Shown here one piece after another: positions 35,839 through 47,700 of a DNA stretch of 64,000 nucleotides. A program made the position numbers and the translations under genes. The notes beneath the pieces were generated by a model. The model worked only from the letters and a program-made list of their open reading frames with translations. It was not told where the DNA came from and searched no databases. Source of the stretch: Tetracentron sinense (lineage: Eukaryota; Streptophyta; Magnoliopsida; Trochodendrales; Trochodendraceae); the NCBI GenBank assembly GCA_015143295.1, contig CM026560.1, forward strand, positions 7,876,501 through 7,940,500, written 5' to 3'. Every line of letters begins with the position of its first letter. Positions within the stretch are counted from its first letter, which is position 1.

Positions 35839-36424
35839 CTGAGTCTACATTTAGTACTGGAGGAAGGGTACTTAACCAGTTTAGAAGTTGTTTAAAACCA
35901 GACACTGTAGAAGCCTTTGTTTGTTGTCATGATTGGATTCGTACATCTAAACAAAGTCAGTTAGAGTCGATAGAAGTGTCAAAATTAGATATATTAATGA
36001 AGGATATAAATATTTAAACATATTTTAAATTATGTTCTATATTGTTTTATTACTCTATTTGTTTACCTATATTATGTTTTATTATGCTTAACTGTCACTA
36101 ACAAGGAAAAAAAAAATTTAACTCCACCATTGCTCTTTTTTTTGTAATGCCGGTCCCAAGCCCAAATAAAAGAAGAGGGTATCCATTTCCTTGTCAGGTT
36201 GACAGTCAGTGTCAAAAAAAAATCGTGTCATCCCAAATGACAAAACAATTCCCGCTCTTTCTTCCCTGCCCTTGAGGGTTGGGCTAGGGCCCAATCAATC
36301 CCCCCCCCCCCCCCCCCCTTGAAGGGCTAGGGCCGGGTTAGGGCCCTACTCTTATAGGGAAGGGTAGGGCTAGGGTTAACCCCGGCCCTTCCCAACCCGG
36401 CCGTTTGACAGCCCTACTATTGGG

Positions 36425-36735
36425 GAATCCAATAAGATCATTTTGATTATAAGAATAAATTCCTTTAGTAAAACCATTTTCAAATAACCAAACTTTGTTT
36501 TTGAGTAGAAAATTCCTAGTTTTTGAGGATACATTAAGAAGGAATTTAAAGTGGAGATGAATGAAGAAATTCATCTTCTATTTCTATAAGTAATAAAAAG
36601 TTTGGTTTCAAAATATAGTTAGGGTTAGGAGAAAAAGTAGAAACGGTTGATGGTGAAATACCAATTTACTAGTTCAACACACACAGACTTCTATTAATGT
36701 TAATTAAGGCAAATATATTTTAAACAAACTTAAAA
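36425..36735 (-). pseudogene. Endogenous pararetrovirus fragment, antisense
   Basis: The minus-strand ORF segment (36574-36425) was continuous with 22478-22336 before the hAT inserted. It is probably part of the caulimovirid polyprotein upstream of the capsid, but no diagnostic catalytic motif is visible. The adjacent 36590-36735 has no clear coding. The orientation is opposite to the capsid segment that starts at 36738. Confidence 0.45.
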
Positions 36736-36737
36736 AC

Positions 36738-37200
36738 ATGCAAAAATGGGCAAGTTTAATTTTTGCTATTGTCAAACAATTTATTGGTGATCCTTCTCAA
36801 GTTCGAGATAAATCTACAGAAATATTATCAAATTTAAGATGTAGACAACTTCAAAATTTTAGACGGTATAACAATATGTTTATAACAAAAGTAATGATGC
36901 GTACTGACTGTAATCAATCTTTCTAGAAAGAAAAATTCATTAATAGATTACCAAACTTATTTGCAGAAAGAATAAAAGCAAAAATAAGGAATTACATCAG
37001 GGTACTATACCCTATAATAGTCTTACTTATGGAGATCTAATAAATTTAATTAATGTAAATGGATTATAAATATGTTCTGAAATTAAATTACAATCTTAAA
37101 TTAAGAAATTACACTTACATGACATAATGAACTTGAAGATTTTTGTCAACAATTCAGATACGAACCAATTAAATCCCCCTATCATTTAGAGAATACTGAA
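36738..37200 (+). pseudogene. Endogenous pararetrovirus capsid-region fragment, copy 1
   Basis: The sense-strand reading contains the words QFIGD, TEILSNL, MMRTDCNQSF and KEKFIN followed by LPNLF, a pattern I recognise from capsid segments of caulimovirid/florendovirus-type elements. A TAG after NQSF (36925-36927) and frameshifts near 36985 break it. Homologous copies occur at 38700-38984 (continuing at 41269), at 55045-55400 and, inverted, at 55417-55745. Confidence 0.6.
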
Positions 37201-37440
37201 TATACGTTGCTGAGAAAATCGAAGTAAACGAGATTGGAATGAGTGAGAGGGAGTCAGACCAGAAAATTCGGAAGCTCTTCAGTATTCGATCACGAAAGTT
37301 ATCGAGATCATCAAAACCCTAGGTTGTTCTTTTTCGGCAAAAGATCTTCCAACTTTGATTTTTCTTTATTTTCAGTTCTCTAATGTTTGCAATTAGATTT
37401 ATTTCAATTTTATAATTCCTAATGAGATTCTAAGAAAGTT
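37200..37440. other. Junction sequence between pararetrovirus fragments
   Basis: No coding or repeat signal is recognised. It may be viral intergenic sequence or filler acquired during rearrangement. Confidence 0.3.
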
Positions 37441-38984
37441 CTTTTAGAAGCTCTTTCTCAAATATTTGATAATGATAATGAAGATGATAATACAGAAGTA
37501 TCATCTACCAATTATGCTTAAGAAAATAAAGACGATTGTTATAATATTGACCTTAGTTTCCAAAGTTGAAGTTGAGTTCTCTTCAAATCAAACAGCTTGA
37601 AGACTCTGACAAATTTCTCCTACAAACTAAATGAGTATCTTTGAGAAGACGACAATGATCATGATGAATATGCCTGATGACTCATACCACTCAATGCTCC
37701 TTATCAAAAAGCGAAAGATACTGTGCATGAAGATTCGATTACCAAAAAAGTCAAAAAGTGAACAGAAAAATGTCAATCAAACAGTACAAAATGACAAATG
37801 CTGTTGTATCTTGCACCGAAAGTAGATGCGGATTTCAAATTCAGTTCAAACTAGTGCCGAACTTCAAAAGCTTATCCAACTTAGTTTATTTCTAAAGTAT
37901 TTCACGAATGCTCCTTATGTTCTATAAAAGGCAGCCTCTTCTCAAGTTTTAGGGAAGCAAAAATGATTCATGGATATACTTGTCATAATCATGTTCATAC
38001 TTTTCTTTTGGGGTGTTAATCCTAATACTCCAATTTTATTTCCGGTAAAATTAAATTTTGACCCTCGAACTTATACTTATTAGGATTATAAATCTGCTTG
38101 GTATAAGACATTTTATTTTCAAAATAGGACTAGGTCTCATTCCTGGTTCTTTTTCTTCACAAATACCAAAACTTTTGCGAATATTCCTCTTTGGTTCTCC
38201 CAATAGTGGAATTACTTTGGTCCTATTGAACCGAATTTACCTCCCTCTATTCAAAATAGTTTTCAACTATTCTCTGCAAACTTTTTTGATGTGAATACAA
38301 AACCAAGAGATCTTTGTTTTCCCTTTCTCTTTCATATTATTCTAAACAAAAGCTTATAATCCTAGACCAAGTTTTCCTAATGTTTTATTTGAATAACGTA
38401 ATTCTCATGTTCAAGGAACTTATTATTCGAAAACTGTTTATGAATGGAATATTGATGGACAAAGTGATTATGAAATATTAAATACTTTACAATCTATGAC
38501 TATAATGGCTACTGCTTACAAAACCATAAACTCTCCTGATATCTATATTATCCAAGCAATTACTACTAGATTTTCTGGACAACTTAAGGTTTAGTGGGAT
38601 CATTATTTAGATGATCTTGGCCATCAATATATCCTTACTGCTGTTAAAACAAATCCTGACAATACTCCTATACTTGATAATAATGGACAACAAATTTCGG
38701 ATGGTTTAGCAACTTTAATTTTTGCTATTGCCAAACAATTTATTGGTGATTCTTCTCAAGTTCGAGATAAATCTACAGAAATATTATCAAATTTAAGATG
38801 TAAACAACTTCAAGATTTTAGATGGTATAAAGATATATTTATAACAAAAGTAATGATGCGTACTGACTGTAATCAATCTTTCTGAAAAGAAAAATTCATT
38901 AATGGATTACCAAACTTATTTGCAGAAAGAATAAAAGCAAAAATAAGGGAATTGCATTAGGATACTATACCTTATAATAGTCTT
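37441..38984 (+). pseudogene. Endogenous pararetrovirus polyprotein fragment (pre-capsid to capsid), copy 2
   Basis: The sense strand reads, across several frames, an acidic Asp/Asn-rich segment (37470-37540), a Lys-rich segment (37700-37800), the word IHGYTCH (37965-37990), a Trp/Phe/Pro-rich stretch (38130-38290) and then the capsid words QFIGD, TEILSNL and MMRTDCNQSF (38720-38885). Stops are numerous. At 38984 it is interrupted by the solo LTR and resumes at 41269 with the next codons. The order resembles the N-terminal half of a caulimovirid polyprotein, inferred from family knowledge. It is non-functional. Confidence 0.55.
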
Positions 38985-41263
38985 GTTAGACATGATGCCC
39001 AGAAAAGTCATGTAGATTGTTAGACTTTTATTAATTTGATTAATAAAGACTTCTTTTTAATCTATTGTGTATTCATTATGGGTAATTAACCATGATCATG
39101 AGATGATCTATACGATATGAGATATCGATAAAGGTCCATAGGACATATTGTAGGAAATTTATGTGATTAGATTATCACAGGCAGATATAACTTTTTGGTT
39201 CCTTATACCTTATATAGTCACAACTGTGAGTGAAGTTGGGCACTTCACTTATATGGCTGCCAGAATGCTAAGATGTTATCAATAGTTGAGATGTAGTTCT
39301 ATCTCGAACTATTGTAGTGGAGACTACACATCAGCATATGGGTACTTAAATGTACACTGACTGATTGCATTCAATGAGAGACCTCTTGCATAAACATACT
39401 ATCAAATAGTTGATCTCTCATTCACATTGAACAGTTTCGATGATCCTTAGATCTGATGAGTTCATCTATGATTGAGTAGTGATCTGACTGTTTTGATTCC
39501 ACCAATGTATTTTATAACTTAGGGAATATAATTCAATGACAGTTAGATAGTTAGAAAGCTATTCGAGTCATGATGAATTTCAAACAAGAAATCCATGCTC
39601 ATTAATTTGAGAGATTATCCAAGTTCCGGGTAAGACAGTTGATTAAGGTCAAATCCTGCGTAGGTGATTTTGAAAACAAAATAAGTTTTGAAATATACTT
39701 TTATTAAAATGTATTATACTCATAAAAGGATTTTCTCAAAAAATTTTCGTGAGAAATTGTTTCTCATGGCTTAATCATAAGTCTTAGAAACCCGGATGAT
39801 TTGCAATGGGCTATGGGTTAGATAGTATGTCAATCTCGAAGCCCCATTAGGGATAATTTATTTGGAAGGATAAATCGAATTTAAAAGTTCATGTGGTGGG
39901 ATCCGTAATGGTTAATGTTCATACACTGGGATTCAATTGCAACATGGATATCTCACGTCACTTGCAATTCCGATATATTTCCTATTTAGGGTCAATGAGA
40001 TAACATTGGGTAAGCCAGGGTAAGGATGTCCTAGAGCAATCTGTGGAGGTGATCACATAAAAAATACAAGCTCAATAATTGATTAAAAGTTAATAAATTA
40101 TTTAAGTGATTAAAAGTTAATCATTTAATTAAATAGATTAAAAGTTAATCTATGGTTTAAATTAATTGTTAATTTAAATCTAGGGATTATTTTAATAATT
40201 ATTTAATTAACATAATTAAAGAGGAAATGGGTTTGACCCATATCCATAAACCCATTAAATATGGATCTTTAATATGGGCCAAAGCCCATGGGTTGAAACC
40301 CTAGGGTGGGGCTCCCACTTTGGTAATCCTAATTGGATTAGGATTTGTTTAATTGAATAATTGTTGAAATATAATTCCTATAATTATGGAATTAAAATCC
40401 AATTGTTGGATTGCAATAAGGATGATGATAAGTTGTAATTGGATTACAACATGGAGTGTTTAACTCCCCAAAGTCCACGCCCCTTAAAGCTCACGCCCAC
40501 CCTTGTGTAGGGTTTCGTAGTTTGACTTGGATTCCTTCTTTGAGTTGGATGTAAGCAAACTTTACAACGTTACAAAGAACTTCAGGACATTATAGCTATC
40601 CTTGGATTGGATCAATCGAGCTCGCCAATTAAGGAATCCTCTTGCAATAAGGATTCTTTAATTAGTAGGACTACTATAACTAAAGTAGTTATAGATAAAC
40701 TAGGAAATTATTTATGAAATAATAAGAGTTATTATTGTTAAATAATTCCTTAAGAGATAAGATCAAGTTGAAGTAGGATTAGGATAAGATCCTAGTCTAT
40801 AAATACCCCAACACCCTAGACTATTAAGCACTTTTCTCTAGAATTTTTTCTCTCCTCTCTCCTCTCTTCTCTCTCTCCAAACCGTGAGCCCTAGGGGATA
40901 CCCCTAGAGATTTTCGTGAGCTTCTAAGGTGGTGCAAGTTGGGTTTTGTTTATTCAAGGGTTTTGAACCTTAGTACTTTTGGTGATAGAAAATCTACACC
41001 ATTACTCCATCTTCTTCCTCTTGCTTCTATAATTTCAAAAGAGATTCTAAAGCTTCGTGGGGATAGCGAAGAACAAGGATCGAGCTTCTCGTATTTTTTT
41101 GAAGAAATCTCTACAAAGAGTTCTGACGGTTCGAGTGGATTAAGCTTCACCGGTGAACATCATTCACCGAGGTGATAACTCTTAGATAATTTTGATGCTT
41201 TCTATGGTGTTAAGATCTAGGGGATCTAGTTTCCGCATAATTTTTTATCCGAATCCCCCTTCA
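38985..41263 (+). mobile_element. Solo LTR inserted in the pararetrovirus capsid region
   Basis: The element is 2279 bp, starting TGTTAGACATG and ending CCCCCTTCA, with the perfect 5-bp duplication AGTCT (38980-38984 and 41264-41268). The empty site can be seen in the homologous capsid copies at 37010 and 55170. A TATA box (TATAAATACCCC) lies at about 40798. It belongs to the same family as the solo LTR at 11227-13427, in opposite orientation. The 3' quarter has short overlapping ORFs of no known similarity. Confidence 0.93.
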
Positions 41264-41268
41264 AGTCT

Positions 41269-41559
41269 TACTTATGGAGATCTAATAAATTTAATTAATG
41301 TAACTGGATTACAAATATGTTCTGAAATTAAATTACAATCTTAAATTAAAAAATTACACTTACATGAAAGAAATGAACTTGGAGATTTTTGTCAACAATT
41401 CGGATACGAACCAATTAAATCCCCCTATCATCCTCGTAAACATAAATCTGTTTCTAAAGATTATAAAGCTAAATATTATAAATCTAAACAAAAATATCAA
41501 CAAAGATCTAATAATTTTAATACTACCACTCCCAAAATAATTTCAAAACAAAAATCACA
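41269..41559 (+). pseudogene. Endogenous pararetrovirus capsid C-terminal region
   Basis: It continues from 38984 with TYGDLINLINVTGLQ, a stop, and a Lys/Tyr-rich basic segment. Gypsy B interrupts it at 41565; it resumes at 54530 and reaches a CCHC-type knuckle (KCYNCGK at about 54582-54602). Confidence 0.6.
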
Positions 41560-41564
41560 AAAAA

Positions 41565-43725
41565 TGTAGAACCCGGACTTTTTCGTGCTTAATGCATAGT
41601 ACTTTTGTAGTCAATTGGCCTTTAACATAGTACAATTAATAAATAAGGGAGAAATTGAAAATTCTGAAACATCAAAATATTTTTTTTCGAAGTACGAACC
41701 CAACGCAAGTTGAATCGTTAAAATCCGACGAACGAGTCAAAAGTTATGGCCGAAATGGTAAAATGGGTCAAAAATCTGCAGAGCACCGATCTCTAGGGAT
41801 CGATCTGTTCACAACCGATCGCTCGGTCCATTTCAGCGATCGATCGGTCCACAACCGATCGATCGAAGGCTATCGACTGGTTAACTTTTTTGTATGGGGA
41901 AATTTTCTAGAGAGCTTATTTTTGACCAAGAGCTCCGTTAAGAACACCGATCGCTCGGTAGGCGACCGATCGCTCGGTATTTACCACCGATCGATCGGTA
42001 TATTACGTTTTGTAGAATTTCAGTGAGGGCTTTTTCATCTTTTGGGTGTTAAACCCTTTCCTATTAAGGCTTGCCCAGCCTTTAGGGCTCCATTCACTAC
42101 ACTTAGAGTATTTGAGAGATAAGGAGAGAGGAGAAAGGGGATTCTAAACCTAGGGCATCCTCTTGAGGAGAAATCAAAGGGTTGTGAACTCATGATTGTT
42201 CCAAAAGGCTTGGATTCTTCAATCCAAGGTTCAAGCTCGTGGAGAGCACGTTCTCCAAGTTAGGGCAGTGACTCCACGAACGTTTGGAGGGTTTTCGTCA
42301 CTTCTATAAGGTCGGTACCTTTTGCTACCCTCCTAGTTCATACCTTTTCTTCCTTTCTTCTTTGTTATTTTCCTAATGTAGGAACCTAATAGGAGATGTG
42401 ATGGAAGTAGTGTGAGAATGGATGTTGGACGATGGATGCCGTGTGAATGATGTGATGAATGAAATGGGAAGGGTATTGTACAAATAATAAACTTACTTGT
42501 TTGTTGTGAATATAAACCCACCTAGAAAAGTATGATGTAGACTCTAACGAATAATGTACACACTACGTGTTTGATGAAATGCCAAGGTGAATAAAATGAG
42601 TTATAAAATAAGAAATGCATGCCTAAACACTTATGAAATTGCTAGGGAATATGATAGTGTGATTCCTCGTTTTCCTTTATGGCATTATTATTACCCGTTC
42701 AATTTTGATATGCTATGTGTTGTTGAAAGCCCCAAATGTCATATTTAATTCCAAATGCAAGTATGTACATGATCTCACAAGCACGGCATGCATGACATGG
42801 TTTATCGGCATTTTCAAAATTAAGGTTTAGAGGTGGGACATGTCTTACGACATGTTTTGTCTCGCTTTTGACTAGAACAAGATGAGCATTCATAAAGAAG
42901 GGTCTCCCTTCCTTATCAAGTGCATATCATAAAGAAGGGTGTCCCTTCCCTCTCAAGTGCATCTCACAAGTACATGAACATGTTAAAGTCCAAGCACGCA
43001 AGCATAACACGCATGACATGGCACGCATGACAAGATCAAGCAAGATAAACATGACAAGTTTTCAAGCACGAGATGAGTATTTTAAGTCAAGTCAAATGCA
43101 CGATGATTTCAAGAGATTTATCGGCTTTTATGTGATGCAAGCATGAATATAAATTGCTTTACTTCCTTGTTTTCATATGAATTATTTCCTACGCCATAAT
43201 ATGAATTGTCTTCTGCTTTATATATATTGTTCTTGTTGTGCTATGACTGTTGGTTAGTATTTGGTACCTGCTAAGTATTCCATGCTCAGTTGTACTTCTT
43301 ATGTCGGCAGGTGATTGCGGAGTAGCTGCTCCTTTTGATATCTGTGCTCCGAGCCCTTGGGTAGAAGAAGAGTATGCTGAGGAACCTAGGGAGGAACCTC
43401 CTGTAGATGGCTACTATTAGGTGGTAGATTCTGAGTGAGTGAGTTTTGGGTGAGCTTAAGAGAGTATGCTTATGTATTTTGGCGGACCTGTCCGCACTTT
43501 CTTTTGTGTTTTCAGGTTGTTCAAACTTGGATCATGTATATATATACACATAGAGGTTTTGTTTAGACTTTCGTTGTGCTTTGTAGTTATGTTTCTGTCA
43601 TTATTGTCCTCTATTGTGTATGCTCCAGGTCTGTTGTAGGTTATTTTGGTCAAGCAAGTCATGCAAGTCATGATGAGTCATCCAAGATTCACTCTAACTC
43701 CTAGGGTGGGTTTCGGGTCGCGACA
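41565..43725 (+). repeat. Gypsy B 5' LTR
   Basis: It starts TGTAGAACCCGG and ends GGGTCGCGACA. It contains the conserved block (about 41695-41755), the ACCGATCGATCGGT-type palindrome cluster (41785-42000) and two copies of a 38-bp unit with GAAGGGTCTCCCTTCC (about 42885-42960). Confidence 0.93.
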
Positions 43726-44079
43726 GAGGTGGTATCAAAGCTTAGGGTTTAGGTCTTTAGGGTCACTTAGAATCTAGTACCACAGCTTGGCAAGAGCATA
43801 TGTCGGGAAACAAGTTAGGAAGGGAGTAAGTCGGAAGCGAGTCATGTTCCAAGTGTAAGACTAAACTTTAGTCTTAGTCAAAATGGTTGTTTCAACCAAG
43901 TACGAGTCTTAGGGACGCTAGAACACCAAAGTATAATATTATAAATACTCTGATGACTTGATGCGATCTATATTAGTATTATACAATTAATACAAATTGA
44001 ATTATTGTGAAATGGAACAATGATAAATTGTGGTTTCAAGTTAGACTCATGTGGTGTTATTATTCTCAGGACTTTAGTC
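43726..44079 (+). other. Gypsy B leader with primer-binding site
   Basis: TGGTATCAAAGC at 43730-43741 is one base from the initiator tRNA-Met complement and lies five bases... after the LTR end at 43725. The rest is an untranslated leader. Confidence 0.8.
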
Positions 44080-44632
44080 ATGAGGCAGGGCACAAGGGGT
44101 CGTGGACCACACACCAGAGCTTTATCTTCTTCTAGAAATGAGGATGAGCAGCCGGACCTCTCTCAGGTCTTAGGCTCTATTACTGAGACACTCACCATAC
44201 TGGCGGCTCAACAGTCTATACCATCATCAGCGGCACCTACTCCACCGCCCGCAGCTCCAATACATCGTACAGCTGGAGTTGAGGCATTCCAGAGATTGAG
44301 GCCTCCATCATTCCATGGGAGTGTGGACCCTCTTGCTGCGGAGGCTTGGATCCCCCAATTGGAGAAAATATTTGTGGTTCCCTCTCCTGCGGAGGAAGAG
44401 AAAGTAGCATGGGCTGTTTTCATGCTAGAGGGCGAGGCACACCACTGGTGGTTGTCCGCTTTGAGGACGCGAGATTTGACTATGCAAGGTCAACCCTGGA
44501 CTTGGGAGGAGTTCAAGGATACATTTTATAAGAAGTATTTTCCGGTTGGAGCTTGCGAAAAGAAAGAAAAGGAGTTCATCAACCTAGAGCAAGGTTCGAT
44601 GAGTGTGGCTGCTTCTGACGATGTAGTGCAAG
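44080..44632 (+). pseudogene. Gypsy B gag, missing its zinc-knuckle half
   Basis: It starts MRQGTRGRG at 44080, the same place as gypsy A gag. The capsid segment is present: FQRLRPPSFHGS, VFMLEGEAHHWW and FKDTFYKKYFPVG. At about 44612 the reading passes directly from EQGSMSVAA to SDDVVQ, whereas gypsy A has some 200 further residues here, including the CCHC knuckles. The deletion is in frame, so the N-terminal Gag still reads to 44632, where the proposed intron begins. Without a nucleocapsid knuckle it should not package RNA well. Reading on through the retained intron gives a 237-residue ORF from 44020 that stops at 44733. Confidence 0.82.
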
Positions 44633-44750
44633 GTACGCTTTTAAAGTATTCGATTGTCCACGATTGTCATGTTATGCTTTATTCCTTGTGTACGTATATG
44701 GGATGTTATATATCTATGTACCTATACATATAATGTTGATGCATAGATTG

Positions 44751-47700
44751 TGTAACGCCCCAAAATACTCCCTAAGAGTTAGGCTATATTTGGGCCCGTT
44801 ACCTACCATACAACCATCTTGCGGAAGCATATAAGGCAAGCTAAATAGTGAACTGAAAATTTCTTTAATAACTTAACTGTATTCCAAGCACAACTGTTTA
44901 CAATAACTGAATATAAACTTTGACATGTACATGAAATCCTTGACTTGAGTTGCCAACTTAAATGGTACAATATCCCCAACCAAAATTCCCAAAATACATG
45001 AATCTCTCTCTCTCTTCCCAACCATGGCCACAGGCCAACCCTAACCTCTGACTAACACTCCAATAACCTCCTGCTCCCCCTGAGCTGCCTCGATCCTCGT
45101 GTAGTGTACCTACCGACATCAAAGTACGGCTGAGCATGGAATACTCAGCGAGTGCAAGCTCCTAGCTAACAATAATAATAACGAGCAAAACATCATATGC
45201 AAGTACTGAAAAGATATAATTCATAATCATTTTAAAACAGCATCATCCATAATCATTTATTTCATCACAACTCTAATGAAAACTAATCCACATCTATGAA
45301 ACATATGAGTCCTTTCTTATGAGCCAGGGGTTAGCACCCGCACATCCCTGGGCTACCAACCCCCTTGACAATTTTAATGCTTTTCTTATGAGCCAGAGGT
45401 TAGCACCCTTAACCCTAGGCTACCAACCTCCTTGACAGTTCCTTTCATTTCATTTCCTTTCCTTTCTTATGAGCCAGAGGTTAGCACCCTTAACCGGGCT
45501 ACCAACCTCCTTGACAGTTCCTTTCATTTTCTTTCCTTTCCTTTCTTATGAGCCAGAGGTTAGCACCCTTGACCGGGCTACCAACCTCCTTGACAGTTCC
45601 TTTCATTTTCTTTCCTTTCCTTTCTTATGAGCCAGAGGTTAGCACCCTTGACCGAGCTACCAACCTCCTTGACAGTTCCTTTCATTTCCTTTCCTTTCCT
45701 TTCTTATGAGCCAGAGGTTAGCACCCTTGACCGGGCTACCAACCTCCTTGACAGTTCCTTTCATTTTCTTTCCTTTCCTTTCTTATGAGCCAGAGGTTAG
45801 CACCCTTGACCGTCCTTTCCTTTCTTATGAGCCAGAGGTTAGCACCCTTGACCGGGCTACCAACCTCCTTGACAGTTCCTTTCATTTTCTTTCCTTTCCT
45901 TTCTTATGAGCCAGAGGTTAGCACCCTTGACCGGGCTACCAACCTCCTTGACAGTTCCTTTCATTTTCTTTCCTTTCCTTTCTTATGAGCCAGAGGTTAG
46001 CACCCTTAACCAGGGCTACCAACCTCCTTGACATTCCCTTTTCTTGTGAGCTTTCTTATGAGATATTCTTGTGATCCAGAGGTTAGCACCCTTAACCCTG
46101 GGCTACCAACCTCCTTGACATTCCCTTTTCTTGTGAGCTTTCTTATGAGATATTCTTGTGAGCCAGAGGTTAGCACCCGCATTACCCTGGGCTACCAACC
46201 TCCTTGACATTCCCTTTACTTGTGAGCTTTCTTATGAGTTTCCTCTTCGTATAACCTTTCTTATCGTTCCTAACATCTTATTCTTATCTTGTTTTTAACT
46301 TCATGTAATTGTACTTGGGAATTCAATTCATGCACGCATGCGTGCTTGTGCATAGCAATGTGAAACATCGTAGAGACATGAAACTAAAACATCATATAGC
46401 ACTTTATTAACATTTCTATAAGCTTGTGAGAATTTAAGGAAACATGTAAAGCATTTTCTCATCATTGCCAACTTTTATCAAGCACTTAGCATTTCAATGT
46501 TTATGTAGACATGTGAGGAGTTTAACTTAAACATATAAAGCATGCTAACCAAGTTCACCAAGTTGGGGAGAACCCCTAAATCATATTTGCATAGTCTTAA
46601 TTTCTAAAGTCCATATATGCATTTTATCATACACCTTGCATTTGACATTCTTGTAGATTATTTTGTTCATGTTTTTCCCATCCAAACATTTCATCAAACA
46701 CATAGTGTGCATCCATTATGTATACATTTCCCTTCCACCATTTTCCATCCATCACAATCCACACATCATTACTTAAACATCTTATGCATTTTTGGGGAAT
46801 TTTAGTTCCTTTCAAAATTTGAAATACAAAATTTAAGTATAATCACTTTTTAAAGGAAAATTTAGGTTATTACTAAGTTAACTAGGAATGGTGTACTAAC
46901 CTTGACGATTTACTCTTAATCTTGAGGAAAACCCCCCTTGCTTTGGAATCCTAAGCTTGAGGAAGAACACCACTTTGATTTGGAAGGATCCTTGCTTGAT
47001 GAGGAAGATCCTTCCTTGAATAAGCTTCTCTTGATCTTCAATCCCAAGCCTTTCTTGCAAAATCCCCAAATCTCAAATCCCATTTTGGTAAATTTCTAGG
47101 TTGAAGAAGGAATCCTTGTGTAGAAATCCAACTTGTGGGAGCTTGATTGAAGCTCTTCTTCCACAATTCAAAACCTTCCTTTAAAAATCCCCAAGATCTT
47201 CCCTCTTCCTCTTCTAAGAACTCCCTTAGGTTTAGGTTCACCCAAGACCCTCTAATTGATCTCCTATTTAAAGGCAAAGGGGTGAAACCCTAAAAATTTT
47301 CGCACAAAAATAGTTGATTCGCGCTCCTACGATCGTTCGTAGGCTTCCTACGATCGATCGTAGGTTGCCCAGTAAGTTTTCCGCATTTCTGGGTCTTTAC
47401 GATCGATCGTAGCAATTCTACGATCGTTCGTAGCTCCTCTACGATCGTTCGTAGGGTCCCTACGATCGATCGCAACTTTTGCAGAAATTTTCAGTATTTT
47501 TGCGTTTTCGTAATTCGGCCATAACTTTTGACTCGCTTGTCTGATTTTGACGATTCAACTTGCGTTGGATTCTTCTTTCAAAAGAGAACAACTTTCATGT
47601 TTTTCACAACTTCCAATTATTCCTTTTTTTTAGACCATTTTGCCCCTAAACCTGACTGATCCGAAATTGGGTTTCGTCAGTCCAGATTTTAAACCGACCC

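Larger units (their letters stand above)
24154..36017 (+). pseudogene. hAT transposase pseudogene (zf-BED / RICESLEEPER type), split by gypsy A
   Basis: A likely ATG is at 24154. The order is a Ser/Thr-rich start, a BED zinc finger (VVVCHHC, then HIKRHLEST and C, near 24420-24510), the transposase core with LDNCNTND, WNSTYLMLEAAL and KFYEATNIFSGTKYPTIHLF, and after gypsy A (resuming at 35839) the dimerisation domain (STFSTGGRVL, DTVEAFVC, DWIR), ending at TAA 36015-36017. The frame across the insertion is continuous when the gypsy and one CTGAG copy are ignored. Stops occur near 24291, 24322, 24765, 25590 and 25978, plus a frame disruption near 24935, so it cannot make an active transposase. 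Family function is cut-and-paste transposition with 8-bp duplications, matching the flanks seen. Confidence 0.88.
22487..36416 (+). mobile_element. hAT transposon carrying a nested gypsy element
   Basis: The ends are TAGGCCTGTCAA (22487) and TTGACAGCCCTA (ending at 36416), an imperfect inverted pair typical of plant hATs. The flanks are the perfect 8-bp duplication CTATTGGG (22479-22486 and 36417-36424). Without gypsy A and one copy of its duplication the element is about 4.15 kb. Both subterminal zones are rich in GGGC/GGCC words (22515-22680 and 36255-36410), including an 18-C run at about 36301. It contains a decayed transposase gene. The insertion is in pararetrovirus sequence. Confidence 0.93.

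Noticed and set aside
36301..36319. Run of 18 C as a possible functional element
   Set aside because: It is a simple homopolymer within the GC-rich hAT subterminal zone, and its length is probably unreliable.
45706..45988. Repetitive ORFs over the LTR D array (SQRLAPLTGLPTSL-type)
   Set aside because: They are translations of the 79-bp DNA repeat, with no homology and no independent start or stop context.
45314..46230. Regularly spaced repeats resembling a CRISPR array
   Set aside because: Units are contiguous 79-bp tandem copies without unique spacers, inside a plant LTR. It is a minisatellite.
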